From contig NZ_MUHF01000021.1 of the NCBI RefSeq assembly GCF_002217435.1, positions 195,303-259,302 of the forward strand: a stretch of 64,000 nucleotides of DNA, in the 5' to 3' direction. Origin of the DNA: Flavobacterium reichenbachii. GTDB lineage: Bacteria; Bacteroidota; Bacteroidia; Flavobacteriales; Flavobacteriaceae. Positions 35,606-44,058 of this stretch are shown in pieces; the first letter of the stretch is position 1, and each line of letters opens with the position of its first letter. The translations under genes were made by a program, and so were the position numbers. The notes below the pieces were generated by a model. The model was not told the DNA's origin, searched no databases, and worked only from the letters and a program-made list of their open reading frames with translations.

Positions 35606-35685
35606 CCAACCATATAAGTGATATAAGCTCATTTAATTAAAAGCGCATGCATTTATATTAACTTATATCACTTATATGGTTTAAA
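35606..35685. repeat. CCATATAAGTGATATAAG inverted repeat between thrB and thrC
   Basis: AACCATATAAGTGATATAAG and, about 40 bp later, CTTATATCACTTATATGGTT form arms of about 20 bp with near-perfect complementarity. Related CCATATAAGCTATATAAG motifs occur at 48077 and 48243. It is a stable hairpin inside the thr transcript and could tune expression of thrC or protect mRNA ends. Confidence 0.8.
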
Positions 35686-35699
35686 ATAAAAACAAAAAA

Positions 35700-36989
35700 A
35701 TGAAATACTACAGTTTAAACCATAATGCACCAGAAGTTTCTTTTAAAGAAGCTGTAATACAAGGATTGGCAAGTGATAAAGGATTGTATTTTCCTCAAAC
35801 CATTACGCCCTTAAATCCTGCATTTTTTAATGTAATCGAAAATCTGACTCATAACGATATTGCCTTTGATGTAATTCAGCAATTTGTGGGCGATGAAATT
35901 CCGGAAGCGAATTTAAGAGAAATTATTGCCGAGACTTTAAGCTTTGATTTTCCGGTTGTAGAAGTCGAAAACGGCATTTATTCCTTAGAATTATTTCACG
36001 GACCAACCATGGCTTTTAAAGATGTTGGAGCGCGTTTTATGTCGCGTTGTTTAGCTTATTTTAATAAAGACAAAAAAGACAGCAAAAATACGGTTTTGGT
36101 AGCGACTTCGGGAGATACGGGCGGAGCCGTTGCAAGCGGATTTCTAGGCGTTGACGGCGTTGATGTTGTCATTTTATATCCGTCGGGAAAAGTGAGCGAT
36201 ATTCAGGAAAAACAATTGACGACTTTAGGGCAAAACATAAAAGCACTAGAAGTTGACGGCGTTTTTGATGATTGCCAGGATATGGTGAAAAAAGCATTTT
36301 TAGATGAAACTTTAGCGCATAAAAACCTGACTTCGGCGAATTCTATTAATATTGCGCGCTGGTTACCGCAAATGTTCTATTTTTTCTTTGCTTACAAAAC
36401 GTTAAAAAGCCAAAACAAACCATTGGTTTTCTCTTGCCCAAGCGGAAACTTCGGAAATATCTGCGCCGGAATTATGGCAAAGAAATTAGGTTTGCCAATT
36501 GAACATTTTGTTGCGTCTACAAACGTAAACGACACCGTACCAAGATTCTTAGAAAACGGAAAATACGATCCAAAACCTTCTAAAGCAACTATCTCTAACG
36601 CCATGGATGTTGGTAATCCAAGTAACTTTATCAGGATTCAGGAATTGTACAATAATGACTTGAAAGCGTTCGAAAAAGACTTCTCTTCTTATAGTTATAC
36701 TGATGAAGAAACGCTCGATGCTCTAAAGAAAATTTATAACACAAATGGTTATATCGCAGAACCACACGGCGCTGTTGGTTATTTAGGTTTGAAAAAAGAA
36801 TTACAAAAACATGAAAATGCAATTGGTGTTTTCTTAGAAACGGCGCATCCTATTAAATTTCTGGATGTTGTTGAACCTGCTTTGGGGATTACACTTCCTA
36901 TTCCTGAACAGATTGAGAGCGTTATTAATGAGGAGAAAGTTAGTGTTAAGATTTCTAGTTATGAGGAGTTGAAGACTTTTTTGGGGTAA
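35700..36989 (+). CDS. thrC: Threonine synthase
   Basis: 429 residues; converts O-phosphohomoserine to threonine with PLP. The PLP lysine is in FHGPTMAFKDVGARF, with the phosphate-binding and glycine-rich segments ATSGDTGGAVASG and SCPSGNFGNICAG, and NAMDVGNPSN and PHGAVGY near the C-terminus. It belongs to the class resembling E. coli ThrC. Last gene of the operon; a strong terminator follows. Confidence 0.96.
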   Translation: MKYYSLNHNAPEVSFKEAVIQGLASDKGLYFPQTITPLNPAFFNVIENLTHNDIAFDVIQQFVGDEIPEANLREIIAETLSFDFPVVEVENGIYSLELFHGPTMAFKDVGARFMSRCLAYFNKDKKDSKNTVLVATSGDTGGAVASGFLGVDGVDVVILYPSGKVSDIQEKQLTTLGQNIKALEVDGVFDDCQDMVKKAFLDETLAHKNLTSANSINIARWLPQMFYFFFAYKTLKSQNKPLVFSCPSGNFGNICAGIMAKKLGLPIEHFVASTNVNDTVPRFLENGKYDPKPSKATISNAMDVGNPSNFIRIQELYNNDLKAFEKDFSSYSYTDEETLDALKKIYNTNGYIAEPHGAVGYLGLKKELQKHENAIGVFLETAHPIKFLDVVEPALGITLPIPEQIESVINEEKVSVKISSYEELKTFLG

Positions 36990-37011
36990 TTTTTCTCTAT
37001 TTATAAAATTT

Positions 37012-37050
37012 AAAATCCGCAAATTTGAAAGGTAAATTTGCGGATTTTTT
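37012..37050 (+). terminator. Terminator of the thr operon
   Basis: AAATCCGCAAATTT / AAATTTGCGGATTT, a perfect 14-bp stem with 7-nt loop and a T tract. Confidence 0.93.
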
Positions 37051-37105
37051 TTCACAATTAGTTTTTTGTCTATAAAATTAATAGGTTTGATATTCAAAAA
37101 AAATC

Positions 37106-37981
37106 ATGAAACAACCTAAAAATCAAAATCAACATATAATTCCTCAAGTTTATTTAAAACAGTTTGGTTATATTTCAAATGATCAATATAAAGTTTCTGT
37201 TTTAAAAACTGGGGAAAAATTTACTCGACAAAAGAGTATAAAAAGCTTTTTAGCTCAAACTAATATTTTTGATATAGAAAGTGATAATCCAGAAATTGAA
37301 AGGTTATTTGAAAGTTTAAATTGTGATATTGAAAACGTTTACTCAGAAATTCTAAGCGATCTTGAAACGGAAAATAAATTAAGTAACAAATCAAAAGCAA
37401 TACTTTTACAACTAATTCCAAATTTTATAGCACGTTCCAATGAATGGCGATCAAATTTAATATACTTATTAAATTCTGATGCAAAAGAAAATATTTTAAA
37501 AATGATCTGTGCACATAGAGCCGAAAATTTGGAGGAATTAGTACAAAGAGATTTTTATAGAGTAATGGTAGATAATCCTGTTGATGAAATTATAAATAGA
37601 GCTTTACTATTTTTTCAAGAATATTTATTACGTAGGATCGGACATTATGAAATTGTAATTTTAAAATCACAGGAAGGGAAACCTTGGTTTACAACTGACA
37701 ATCCGATAGTCTTAGAAAATAGGACTAGAAAATTTGAATTTATGTCAAAAGAGAGCGAAGTTTATTTCCCTTTAAATCCAGAGTATTTAATTTACTTACA
37801 TTTTAGAGATTCTGATGATAAAACTAACGAATTAAGAAATTTAGAATCGAACGTAATTCATATTGCGACTGATGAGCAAAATTTTGATTTACAACAGAAA
37901 GTAATGCGAAACGCACATGAATATGTAATTATTGATGGAGAATTTAAATATCGAATAGGCAAAGAAGTTATTGAAGATTAA
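37106..37981 (+). CDS. DUF4238 domain protein
   Basis: 291 residues. The N-terminus has the DUF4238 hallmark QNQHIIPQVYLKQFG (family form QHxxPxxYLxxF), and KPWFTTDNPIVL in the second half (about residue 192) is the other conserved block. No signal or membrane helix is seen. Function of the family is unknown. It is the first gene of a tightly spaced trio (gaps of 5 and 4 bp), visibly AT-richer than the thr operon before it, which suggests horizontal origin. Confidence 0.85.
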   Translation: MKQPKNQNQHIIPQVYLKQFGYISNDQYKVSVLKTGEKFTRQKSIKSFLAQTNIFDIESDNPEIERLFESLNCDIENVYSEILSDLETENKLSNKSKAILLQLIPNFIARSNEWRSNLIYLLNSDAKENILKMICAHRAENLEELVQRDFYRVMVDNPVDEIINRALLFFQEYLLRRIGHYEIVILKSQEGKPWFTTDNPIVLENRTRKFEFMSKESEVYFPLNPEYLIYLHFRDSDDKTNELRNLESNVIHIATDEQNFDLQQKVMRNAHEYVIIDGEFKYRIGKEVIED

Positions 37982-37986
37982 AAAAT

Positions 37987-38691
37987 ATGAAAGAACTTGT
38001 AGATTCTCGAAATCAAAATCTTTGGAATGAAATAAATCAAAACTATACTGTAGAATTTGAAGAGTCTATAAATAATGAATATGGAGTTTACAGTATAAAC
38101 AATTCTGTTACATTTGTTATAGACAAAAATCATCTTTGCATAGATTCATTCACACATGAAATACTTCATATATACATGAATATGAAAGATTTATATTTTA
38201 CAAGTTCTCTAAAACTTACATTACTACAAAGCAAAATACTTTCGGAAAATATTTCGGTAGAATTAATAGAACATATTGGGAATTGTCTTGATCATATAAA
38301 AATGTTACCAATATATCTGGAACTTGGTTTTGATCGAAATAAATTTATTGCCGATTATGATTATTACAAATGTAATTCTGAAGAAATTAGAGAATTTAAT
38401 AAATCATATAGAACTGGAAAAAAAATCAACTTAAAAGCTGTAGATCCCTTTATCGGAAGATTAGTAGCTATTTTATGTGATCCAAACGAAGATTTTAATT
38501 ATTCTTCAGATTTAAATAAACTAAAAAAAATAGATCCGCTATTATTCAAAATAATTGAGCGATTAATTGATCATACTAAGGAAATAAAAGTAATAAATCG
38601 AAATATTTATGAAGATAATCATCGGACAGTTATTGCTAATTTTTATAAAAATCTAACTTATTGGATTTCACAAAATAATTTTAGATCATAA
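37987..38691 (+). CDS. HExxH-containing protein of unknown function
   Basis: 234 residues. Residues 55-61 read FTHEILH, a canonical HExxH zinc-peptidase helix. About 35 residues later SVELIEHIGNCLDHI could offer the third ligand, as in gluzincins. I do not recognise a named family; proteolysis is an inference from one motif. Middle gene of the trio, 5 bp after DUF4238 and 4 bp before a membrane-protein gene. Confidence 0.6.
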   Translation: MKELVDSRNQNLWNEINQNYTVEFEESINNEYGVYSINNSVTFVIDKNHLCIDSFTHEILHIYMNMKDLYFTSSLKLTLLQSKILSENISVELIEHIGNCLDHIKMLPIYLELGFDRNKFIADYDYYKCNSEEIREFNKSYRTGKKINLKAVDPFIGRLVAILCDPNEDFNYSSDLNKLKKIDPLLFKIIERLIDHTKEIKVINRNIYEDNHRTVIANFYKNLTYWISQNNFRS

Positions 38692-38695
38692 AACT

Positions 38696-39541
38696 ATGAA
38701 ACAATTACAAGAAATATTTTCAAATAGAGAATTAGCTTTAATAATTTGGACAGCTATTATCGGAATGTTTTTTGCTTTTAAAATTAGTTTCGGCAAATCC
38801 TTTATAAATCTTGTAAGATCTTTTTTCGCTCCAAAACTTACAATAGTTTATTTAATAATGCTTTTATATACCATCACTATTTTACTTATTCTAAAATATT
38901 TTGATTTATGGGATTTTACTCTTTTAAAAGATTCAATATTATGGTTTACCACATTTGCAATCGTAACTTTTTTTAAAATTGACAAAGCATCTAACAATGG
39001 TTTTTTTCTAAAAATTCTAAATGAAAACTTTAAACTAACTCTATTTCTTGAATTTTTGTCGAATTTCTATTCTTTTAATTTTTGGATTGAATTTTTTATT
39101 TTCCCATTTATTTTAATAATTACTTTACTTAAATCAGTTTCTGAATTAGACAGTAAAAATAAAATGTTAACAAATCTTCTTTCAAATATTATCGCAATAA
39201 TTGGATTGCTTTATTTTGTTTTTGCTATATATAAAACATTTCATGATTACCAAAATTTCTTCTCAGTTCATAACCTAAATTCATTAATATTACCTGTTCT
39301 TTTAAGCTTTGTGAGCATTCCATTATTCTATTTTCTTGCTTTATATAATACTTATGAGCAATTATTTCTCAGATTACCAATAATGAATTCAGATTCTAAA
39401 ATTCAAAAGAAACTTAAATTTCAGATTTTCTATAAGGCTAATTTAAATTTAGCTAAAGTGAATCTTCTCAGAGACAAGCTAACAAATTTCGATGTAAAGA
39501 ATGTAACAGATATTCAAGATAAACTTAATTCAATCATATAA
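38696..39541 (+). CDS. Polytopic membrane protein of unknown function
   Basis: 281 residues with about six or seven membrane helices between residues 12 and 216, then a ~65-residue basic soluble tail. The start NRELALIIWTAIIGMFFAF followed by a KSF...VRSFFAPKL segment recalls a hypothetical family I have seen scattered in bacterial accessory regions, with no known function. Strongly AT-biased. Third gene of the trio; no clear terminator follows, only a REP-like repeat. Confidence 0.6.
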   Translation: MKQLQEIFSNRELALIIWTAIIGMFFAFKISFGKSFINLVRSFFAPKLTIVYLIMLLYTITILLILKYFDLWDFTLLKDSILWFTTFAIVTFFKIDKASNNGFFLKILNENFKLTLFLEFLSNFYSFNFWIEFFIFPFILIITLLKSVSELDSKNKMLTNLLSNIIAIIGLLYFVFAIYKTFHDYQNFFSVHNLNSLILPVLLSFVSIPLFYFLALYNTYEQLFLRLPIMNSDSKIQKKLKFQIFYKANLNLAKVNLLRDKLTNFDVKNVTDIQDKLNSII

Positions 39542-39585
39542 TTTATTTTTTAGCATGGGACAACCAATAAATTTTAGGCCACAAA

Positions 39586-39690
39586 TTACCCCGCTAGCGC
39601 GAGCGTCCCGCTCGTGAACACAAAAATTAGAAAACGTGAATGCTGAAACGTTCACGAGCGGGACGCTTGCGCTTGCAATTGATAAATTTG
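39586..39690. repeat. REP/BIME-like inverted repeat, copy 1
   Basis: GCTAGCGCGAGCGTCCCGCTCGTGAAC is followed about 30 bp later by its inverse GTTCACGAGCGGGACGCTTGCGCTTGC. Each arm itself contains the palindrome CGAGCG-TCC-CGCTCG. It is GC-rich in AT-rich surroundings. A second copy in the same orientation is at 40752-40850. Such units are the targets of REP-associated tyrosine transposases (RAYT); no RAYT gene is in the window. Confidence 0.85.
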
Positions 39691-39738
39691 TCCTGCCAAC
39701 ACAACATCAAACTATTTCTTGACCGTTATTCTTGATTT

Positions 39739-40701
39739 TCAAAAGACATTGAAATAATTAATTATATTTTGATAATACTCTTTGTCTGAATAAATTATCA
39801 GCTTATCATGAAAATTGTATCGTGTAACATAAAATTCAAAATAGTTTTGGGGATTATCTGAAAATACTTTCCACGAAACACCTTCAGTCCTATAAAAGTC
39901 TAAGATTGGAAGTGCAAAAATTTTCTCCTGCATATCTTCAGGTATAGTATTTTTTATATTGATGTTAAAAGTTTCCATCAATGCATTCAAAAAACAATGC
40001 AAAGCTTTACCTGTAAATTTAAAAAGGATTTTTAAGTCATATGTAGTTTCAATTTCAAATTTTATCGATTGGTTATTTCTCTGTAAAATTATAGGATAGT
40101 TAGGCCAGCCAACTTCAAACTCATAAGGTAGTTCGAGTTTCGGTTCCCATGCTTCATCATCACTATTATCGCTCGACATATAATATGTTTTTATTTTACA
40201 ATTCATATCAATTGAACCAAATTCCTGACCTAATACTTCGCTGATTAAGTGAAAAATTGTATCCATAGTATCTAAGTTATTACTTGATTCAATAGGAAGT
40301 TTATCGCCGTATTCTGCAATTTCATTGTCTGTAATCAATATTTTTGAACGTACGCATTCAAATACAGAATTGGAATTGTTTAAATTTATTACAGAGCGAT
40401 CTTTTTTATAATACTCAAAGAAAAAAGTCATGGAGTACTCCGATATTAAAAAAGAAAGCACTTCTTCGTTTTTGGCTATTCGTTCAATATTTAGGAGGGG
40501 TTGACATAAAAAAATCAATGTTCCATTTTCAGCAGGATATACCACACAATGTCGCGTATTCTTTGATACATAATGATGAGCTTCTGAAAATTCTATTTCC
40601 TCTTCATATTTAAGATTCCCTAATCCTAAATCTTTTGCAAGAACATTTATATCATCCTCATAATTTTTGTTTACAACTATTCCTGTAAAATTAAATCCCA
40701 T
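39739..40701 (-). CDS. Hypothetical protein bracketed by REP-like repeats
   Basis: 320 residues, acidic, without signal peptide or membrane helix. I do not recognise any domain. The N-terminus (MGFNFTGIVVNKNYED) looks like a folded cytosolic domain, and EAWEPK/LPYEFEVGWPNYP lies near the middle. A tandem location beside XRE and SUKH-type genes makes an immunity-type protein possible, but nothing in the sequence proves it. Both sides of the gene carry the same REP-like element. Confidence 0.6.
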   Translation of the reverse strand: MGFNFTGIVVNKNYEDDINVLAKDLGLGNLKYEEEIEFSEAHHYVSKNTRHCVVYPAENGTLIFLCQPLLNIERIAKNEEVLSFLISEYSMTFFFEYYKKDRSVINLNNSNSVFECVRSKILITDNEIAEYGDKLPIESSNNLDTMDTIFHLISEVLGQEFGSIDMNCKIKTYYMSSDNSDDEAWEPKLELPYEFEVGWPNYPIILQRNNQSIKFEIETTYDLKILFKFTGKALHCFLNALMETFNINIKNTIPEDMQEKIFALPILDFYRTEGVSWKVFSDNPQNYFEFYVTRYNFHDKLIIYSDKEYYQNIINYFNVF

Positions 40702-40751
40702 TTTAATATTTTTTTACCATTAATATTTCACCTAATAAATATATCCCCTGA

Positions 40752-40850
40752 TAGCCCAGCTAGCGCGAGCGTCCCGCTTGTGAACACAAAGAAATTCAAA
40801 AACCAATTGAAACGTGCACGAGCGAGACGCTCGCGCTAGTAATTGATAAG
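40752..40850. repeat. REP/BIME-like inverted repeat, copy 2
   Basis: Same orientation and layout as copy 1: GCTAGCGCGAGCGTCCCGCTTGTGAAC, spacer, GTGCACGAGCGAGACGCTCGCGCTAG, then a shared AATTGATAA tail. The inner spacer differs from copy 1, while the arms and outer tail are conserved. Confidence 0.85.
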
Positions 40851-40860
40851 TAAAAGAACA

Positions 40861-40889
40861 AAAAAAGACCTCATAAAGGTCTTTTTTTT
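40861..40889 (-). terminator. Terminator of the XRE regulator gene
   Basis: AAAAAAGACCT / AGGTCTTTTTT with a 5-nt loop, 23 bp beyond the stop codon of the minus-strand gene. Confidence 0.85.
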
Positions 40890-40911
40890 AAAATATATGT
40901 TCAAAAAACGT

Positions 40912-41304
40912 TTATTTCCCGTTTAATAATTTCTCCAAATACTCCACTTTATCTTTTTCAGCTTGCACCAAACGTTCGTAAAGTTCAACAACTTTATCTA
41001 AAGGATTAAAAGTGCAATTATAATTAAGTCCAGCATTTACAATACCATTATCGTGATAAGTATTACCAATAATATTTAAAACCGCTTCTTCCGAAAAGTT
41101 TTTAATTGCTTCGACAGAAACTCCAAGAGCTTTTGCGATCTCAATTAGTTTTTGTTCGTCAACCGTTTCGCTGTTTTCAATAGCCGAAATTGCCTGCTGA
41201 TTTGTTCCTATAGCCAGTGCCAGTGCTTCCTGTTTCATATCTTTAAGCTCTCTGATACGGCTTATATTTCTGCCGATATGTTTTGGTTTTATTGCTGTAC
41301 TCAT
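40912..41304 (-). CDS. XRE family helix-turn-helix regulator
   Basis: 130 residues. An N-terminal HTH_3 domain (about 12-66: ISRIRELKDMKQEALALAIG, then TNQQAISAIENSETVDEQKL) is followed by a linker and a short C-terminal coiled coil (LYERLVQAEKDKVEYLEKLL) that probably dimerises. Phage-repressor-like domain order but small. Targets are unknown; it may control neighbouring accessory genes. Confidence 0.88.
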   Translation of the reverse strand: MSTAIKPKHIGRNISRIRELKDMKQEALALAIGTNQQAISAIENSETVDEQKLIEIAKALGVSVEAIKNFSEEAVLNIIGNTYHDNGIVNAGLNYNCTFNPLDKVVELYERLVQAEKDKVEYLEKLLNGK

Positions 41305-41399
41305 AATTCAAAGATATTTAAAATTCTGAAACGAAAATAAATTTCGGTAAAAAACAAACTGTTTTTGTAAGATACTCTTTTCATAATTGATATGAATTG

Positions 41400-41558
41400 A
41401 TAAATTCGACTTAAGATGCGTGCTCTGGCAAACATAAATATAACTTGCGCTAATCAATGACTTACAATCTCCCGCTCTGCGAAGTATTACAATCGCTGCT
41501 ACAAGATTAAAAACCACGCATTACAACCATTTATTGATGTAATTTGTGGTTTTCTTTT
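41400..41558 (+). other. GC-shifted segment ending in a terminator-like hairpin
   Basis: Within the 315-bp gap 41305-41619, the stretch 41410-41515 is clearly richer in GC than its surroundings and holds no convincing ORF. It ends in AAAAACCAC-gc-ATTAC ... GTAAT-tt-GTGGTTTT (41509-41553) followed by CTTTTTATTTTT, a terminator-like hairpin on the plus strand. This could be a small RNA gene or the eroded end of a mobile element. Confidence 0.35.
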
Positions 41559-41619
41559 TATTTTTATTGAATAAGTTTACTATGTTTGACTGATAAATAT
41601 TTTACGAACTTATTTAAAT

Positions 41620-42096
41620 ATGACTATATATATTGCCTTAATCTTTTTAGCATTCATTATTGTTTTGCTATTCAATCACAAAAAAATTCAATCCTGGATT
41701 GACTATTTTATAGAACTAAGAGCAATTGAATTTAAAAAACGAACCAATTTAGATTTACATACTTTAACCAGATTATCTGCTCCGACGACCTTTATGTGGG
41801 GTTTAGAAAAATTCTTGTTTAATATATCTGTTTATTATTTTGACGATAACAATTTATACGTCATAAAATCAAAAAGTCCTGTAGTGCAGCATGCTATTTC
41901 TACCATTACTGAAATGAGAAAAACCAATGTGATGATTAATGAAAGAAGAGTTTGGAAAATAATCATCGACGATTCAGGAAAACGATTTACTTATAAGATA
42001 AGAAGTTATCGCAATTTTAATCTTTTTCTGGAAATGGTAAGTCAAAATCCAAATGCAATTGTAGACGAGAGATACTTATGGAAAATTTTTGAATAA
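41620..42096 (+). CDS. Hypothetical protein with one N-terminal membrane helix
   Basis: 158 residues. The first ~20 are a membrane anchor (IALIFLAFIIVLLF). The remaining domain is a mixed beta/alpha region with FDDNNLYVIKSKS and KIIIDDSGKRFTYKIRSY. No family recognised. AT-rich, monocistronic, between unrelated genes. Confidence 0.55.
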   Translation: MTIYIALIFLAFIIVLLFNHKKIQSWIDYFIELRAIEFKKRTNLDLHTLTRLSAPTTFMWGLEKFLFNISVYYFDDNNLYVIKSKSPVVQHAISTITEMRKTNVMINERRVWKIIIDDSGKRFTYKIRSYRNFNLFLEMVSQNPNAIVDERYLWKIFE

Positions 42097-42160
42097 TTTC
42101 TGATCCTTTATTGTAACATAAATTTATAAGTTTGATTAAATCAACTATCCTATTTATCCG

Positions 42161-43174
42161 ATGAAAAAAATAATTAGTCTTTTAGTTTTTAGTTTTCTTT
42201 TGTCGTGTACTAAAGAAAAAATTGATTTACCTCCGCTTTTAGAAAATGTCCTTCCATCTTCTTCTGAAATGACATTCAACTTGCTTCTTTCTGAAAACAA
42301 ATTCCCGGATAAAATCAAAAAATTTTACCAAGTGCAAAATCAAGACACTGTAAATATTCTTGAATTTGATAAAAATAAAAATCTAATCTTTAAGTATTAC
42401 AAACAATATGTAAGTGAGAATTGGAATGGCAGATTTATTTACATGATAGAAGCAAATGTTTACAATGATAATAAACTAATAAAAACGTATTATCTACATT
42501 CAAATATTGAATATGAATTATTTGAATACTCTTATAGTGGTGATAATATTACGGAACTAAAATCTACGATACTTGGATATTTAAAAGATTACAATACAAA
42601 TCCTCACTTATTTATAAAAGAAATTAAAAACTATAAAGATTGTATCGACTTTGTAAAAAAAATAGAAAGCGAAAATAAAAAAAGACCAAATTATATCATT
42701 AAAAGAGAATTTTGGAACAATGAAATTAAAGAATATTCTAATTTTAATACTACGAAATATGATGGATCATACAAATTGTATATTCTAAATAAAAACAATA
42801 AAATTCAGAAAATAGAATATTATGTAAAAGGCAAAAAATGGGATAGTAATGCTAAATACTTTGAATATGATAGCTCTAATAATTTAAAGAAAACTTACTC
42901 CATCGATCAAAAAGATACTTTAAGAAGTACTGAATACAGATATAAAAACCTAAGCAAAATTATAATTAGAAAAGAAAGCAACATTGAGATTTCAAGAAAA
43001 GAATTTTTAAAAAATACGCTGATAAAAAACACTTATCAAGCGGTCGATAGTTCTTATTATGGAACTGAAAATTTTTTCTTAGATAAATTCGGAATCCCAG
43101 TAAAAACAACTCAAAAGGATCAAGAAATAGATACTTGTTATAATTTTAAAAATTACTACGAGTTTTACAAATAA
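42161..43174 (+). CDS. Hypothetical lipoprotein
   Basis: 337 residues with a lipoprotein signal (MKKIISLLVFSFLLSC, Cys16). The body has repeated short beta units such as KYDGSYKLYILNKNNKIQKI and YFEYDSSNNLKKTYSI, reminiscent of loose YD/MORN-type repeats of Bacteroidota lipoproteins, but no named family fits. Envelope location predicted. It is followed 24 bp later by a small ORF. Confidence 0.6.
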   Translation: MKKIISLLVFSFLLSCTKEKIDLPPLLENVLPSSSEMTFNLLLSENKFPDKIKKFYQVQNQDTVNILEFDKNKNLIFKYYKQYVSENWNGRFIYMIEANVYNDNKLIKTYYLHSNIEYELFEYSYSGDNITELKSTILGYLKDYNTNPHLFIKEIKNYKDCIDFVKKIESENKKRPNYIIKREFWNNEIKEYSNFNTTKYDGSYKLYILNKNNKIQKIEYYVKGKKWDSNAKYFEYDSSNNLKKTYSIDQKDTLRSTEYRYKNLSKIIIRKESNIEISRKEFLKNTLIKNTYQAVDSSYYGTENFFLDKFGIPVKTTQKDQEIDTCYNFKNYYEFYK

Positions 43175-43198
43175 TTGCTAATACAATTGCCGTTTCAA

Positions 43199-43432
43199 AT
43201 GAAAGAAGAACATAAACTTATACTTGAATTAATAGAATCTTATCTGGAAAAAAATCCAAGCCAGCGATTTGGTCAGGCTCTTTTTAACCTCAATATTAAT
43301 GAATTTCAAGAAACTACCGATCCAAGAAATTTTAATTATAATATAAGAGATATTCATGGTGATTCTGATATTAATATTCTGGAAAGAATTAAAAATCGTT
43401 TGGATTTGATGGAATCACGAAAAAGTAACTAA
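43199..43432 (+). CDS. Small conserved-looking hypothetical protein
   Basis: 77 residues from the ATG at 43199, preferred over an upstream TTG at 43175. It is charged and helical: LELIESYLEKNPSQRFGQALFNLNINEF, then IRDIHGDSDINILERIKNRL. The QRFGQALFNL pattern is one I associate with a widespread small Bacteroidota family without known function. Followed after 6 bp by the next ORF. Confidence 0.6.
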   Translation: MKEEHKLILELIESYLEKNPSQRFGQALFNLNINEFQETTDPRNFNYNIRDIHGDSDINILERIKNRLDLMESRKSN

Positions 43433-43438
43433 TTATAA

Positions 43439-44026
43439 ATGCAGGAAAAAAACCAGACCAAAAGAATAATGCAGCTTACTATTGTTGGAGGATTGTTTCT
43501 ATTTATACTTTACAGATCGTATCATGCAGACAATATTTTCGCGGTATTTTTCTATTCCATTTTAAGTGTTTTAGAAATTTTCTTGTTATCAAATGTAATT
43601 CCTGAAGATTGTAACAATTTCAAAAAGAACAGGAAAATACAGACTCTCATTCCAACTTTTTTAGCTTTTATAATTATTTTTTTGAATTTAGGCCTATATC
43701 TTTATTATGAGAACTTACAAAATTCAAAAACTTACATTCAAGCAAACGGAAATGGATTACATATCGATTTAAAAGAAGATGGAAAATATATAATTAGAAG
43801 CGGAAGCTGGGGAGGCCGAATTAGTTATTACGGAAATTACAAAACAGAGTACGGCATTATACATTTAGATAAAAACAAATTTGGAAAAATAAATATTTCT
43901 GGTGCGTTTAAACAAGGAAAGATTTACATTGATAAAGAAAAGAGTACTAAAAATGTACTTTTTGAAACGGAAAGAAATAAAATTATAGAACATACTAATT
44001 ACTTTTATTTTTTAGAAACTAAATAG
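43439..44026 (+). CDS. Hypothetical membrane protein
   Basis: 195 residues with three hydrophobic segments (about 13-30, 34-50 and 72-90) and a ~100-residue C-terminal beta-rich domain (GLHIDLKEDGKYIIRSGSW...). No family recognised. It is close behind the 77-residue ORF and probably co-transcribed with it. Confidence 0.55.
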   Translation: MQEKNQTKRIMQLTIVGGLFLFILYRSYHADNIFAVFFYSILSVLEIFLLSNVIPEDCNNFKKNRKIQTLIPTFLAFIIIFLNLGLYLYYENLQNSKTYIQANGNGLHIDLKEDGKYIIRSGSWGGRISYYGNYKTEYGIIHLDKNKFGKINISGAFKQGKIYIDKEKSTKNVLFETERNKIIEHTNYFYFLETK

Positions 44027-44058
44027 CTAAAAGAGGAAGCAATTCAAATTATCATACC

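Noticed and set aside
39586..40850. CRISPR array or insertion sequence
   Set aside because: Only two repeat units, no regular spacers, no transposase gene; better described as REP/BIME-like.
41308..41517. Minus-strand ORF of 69 codons upstream of the XRE gene
   Set aside because: No recognisable domain, odd composition, and it overlaps the terminator-like hairpin; most likely chance.
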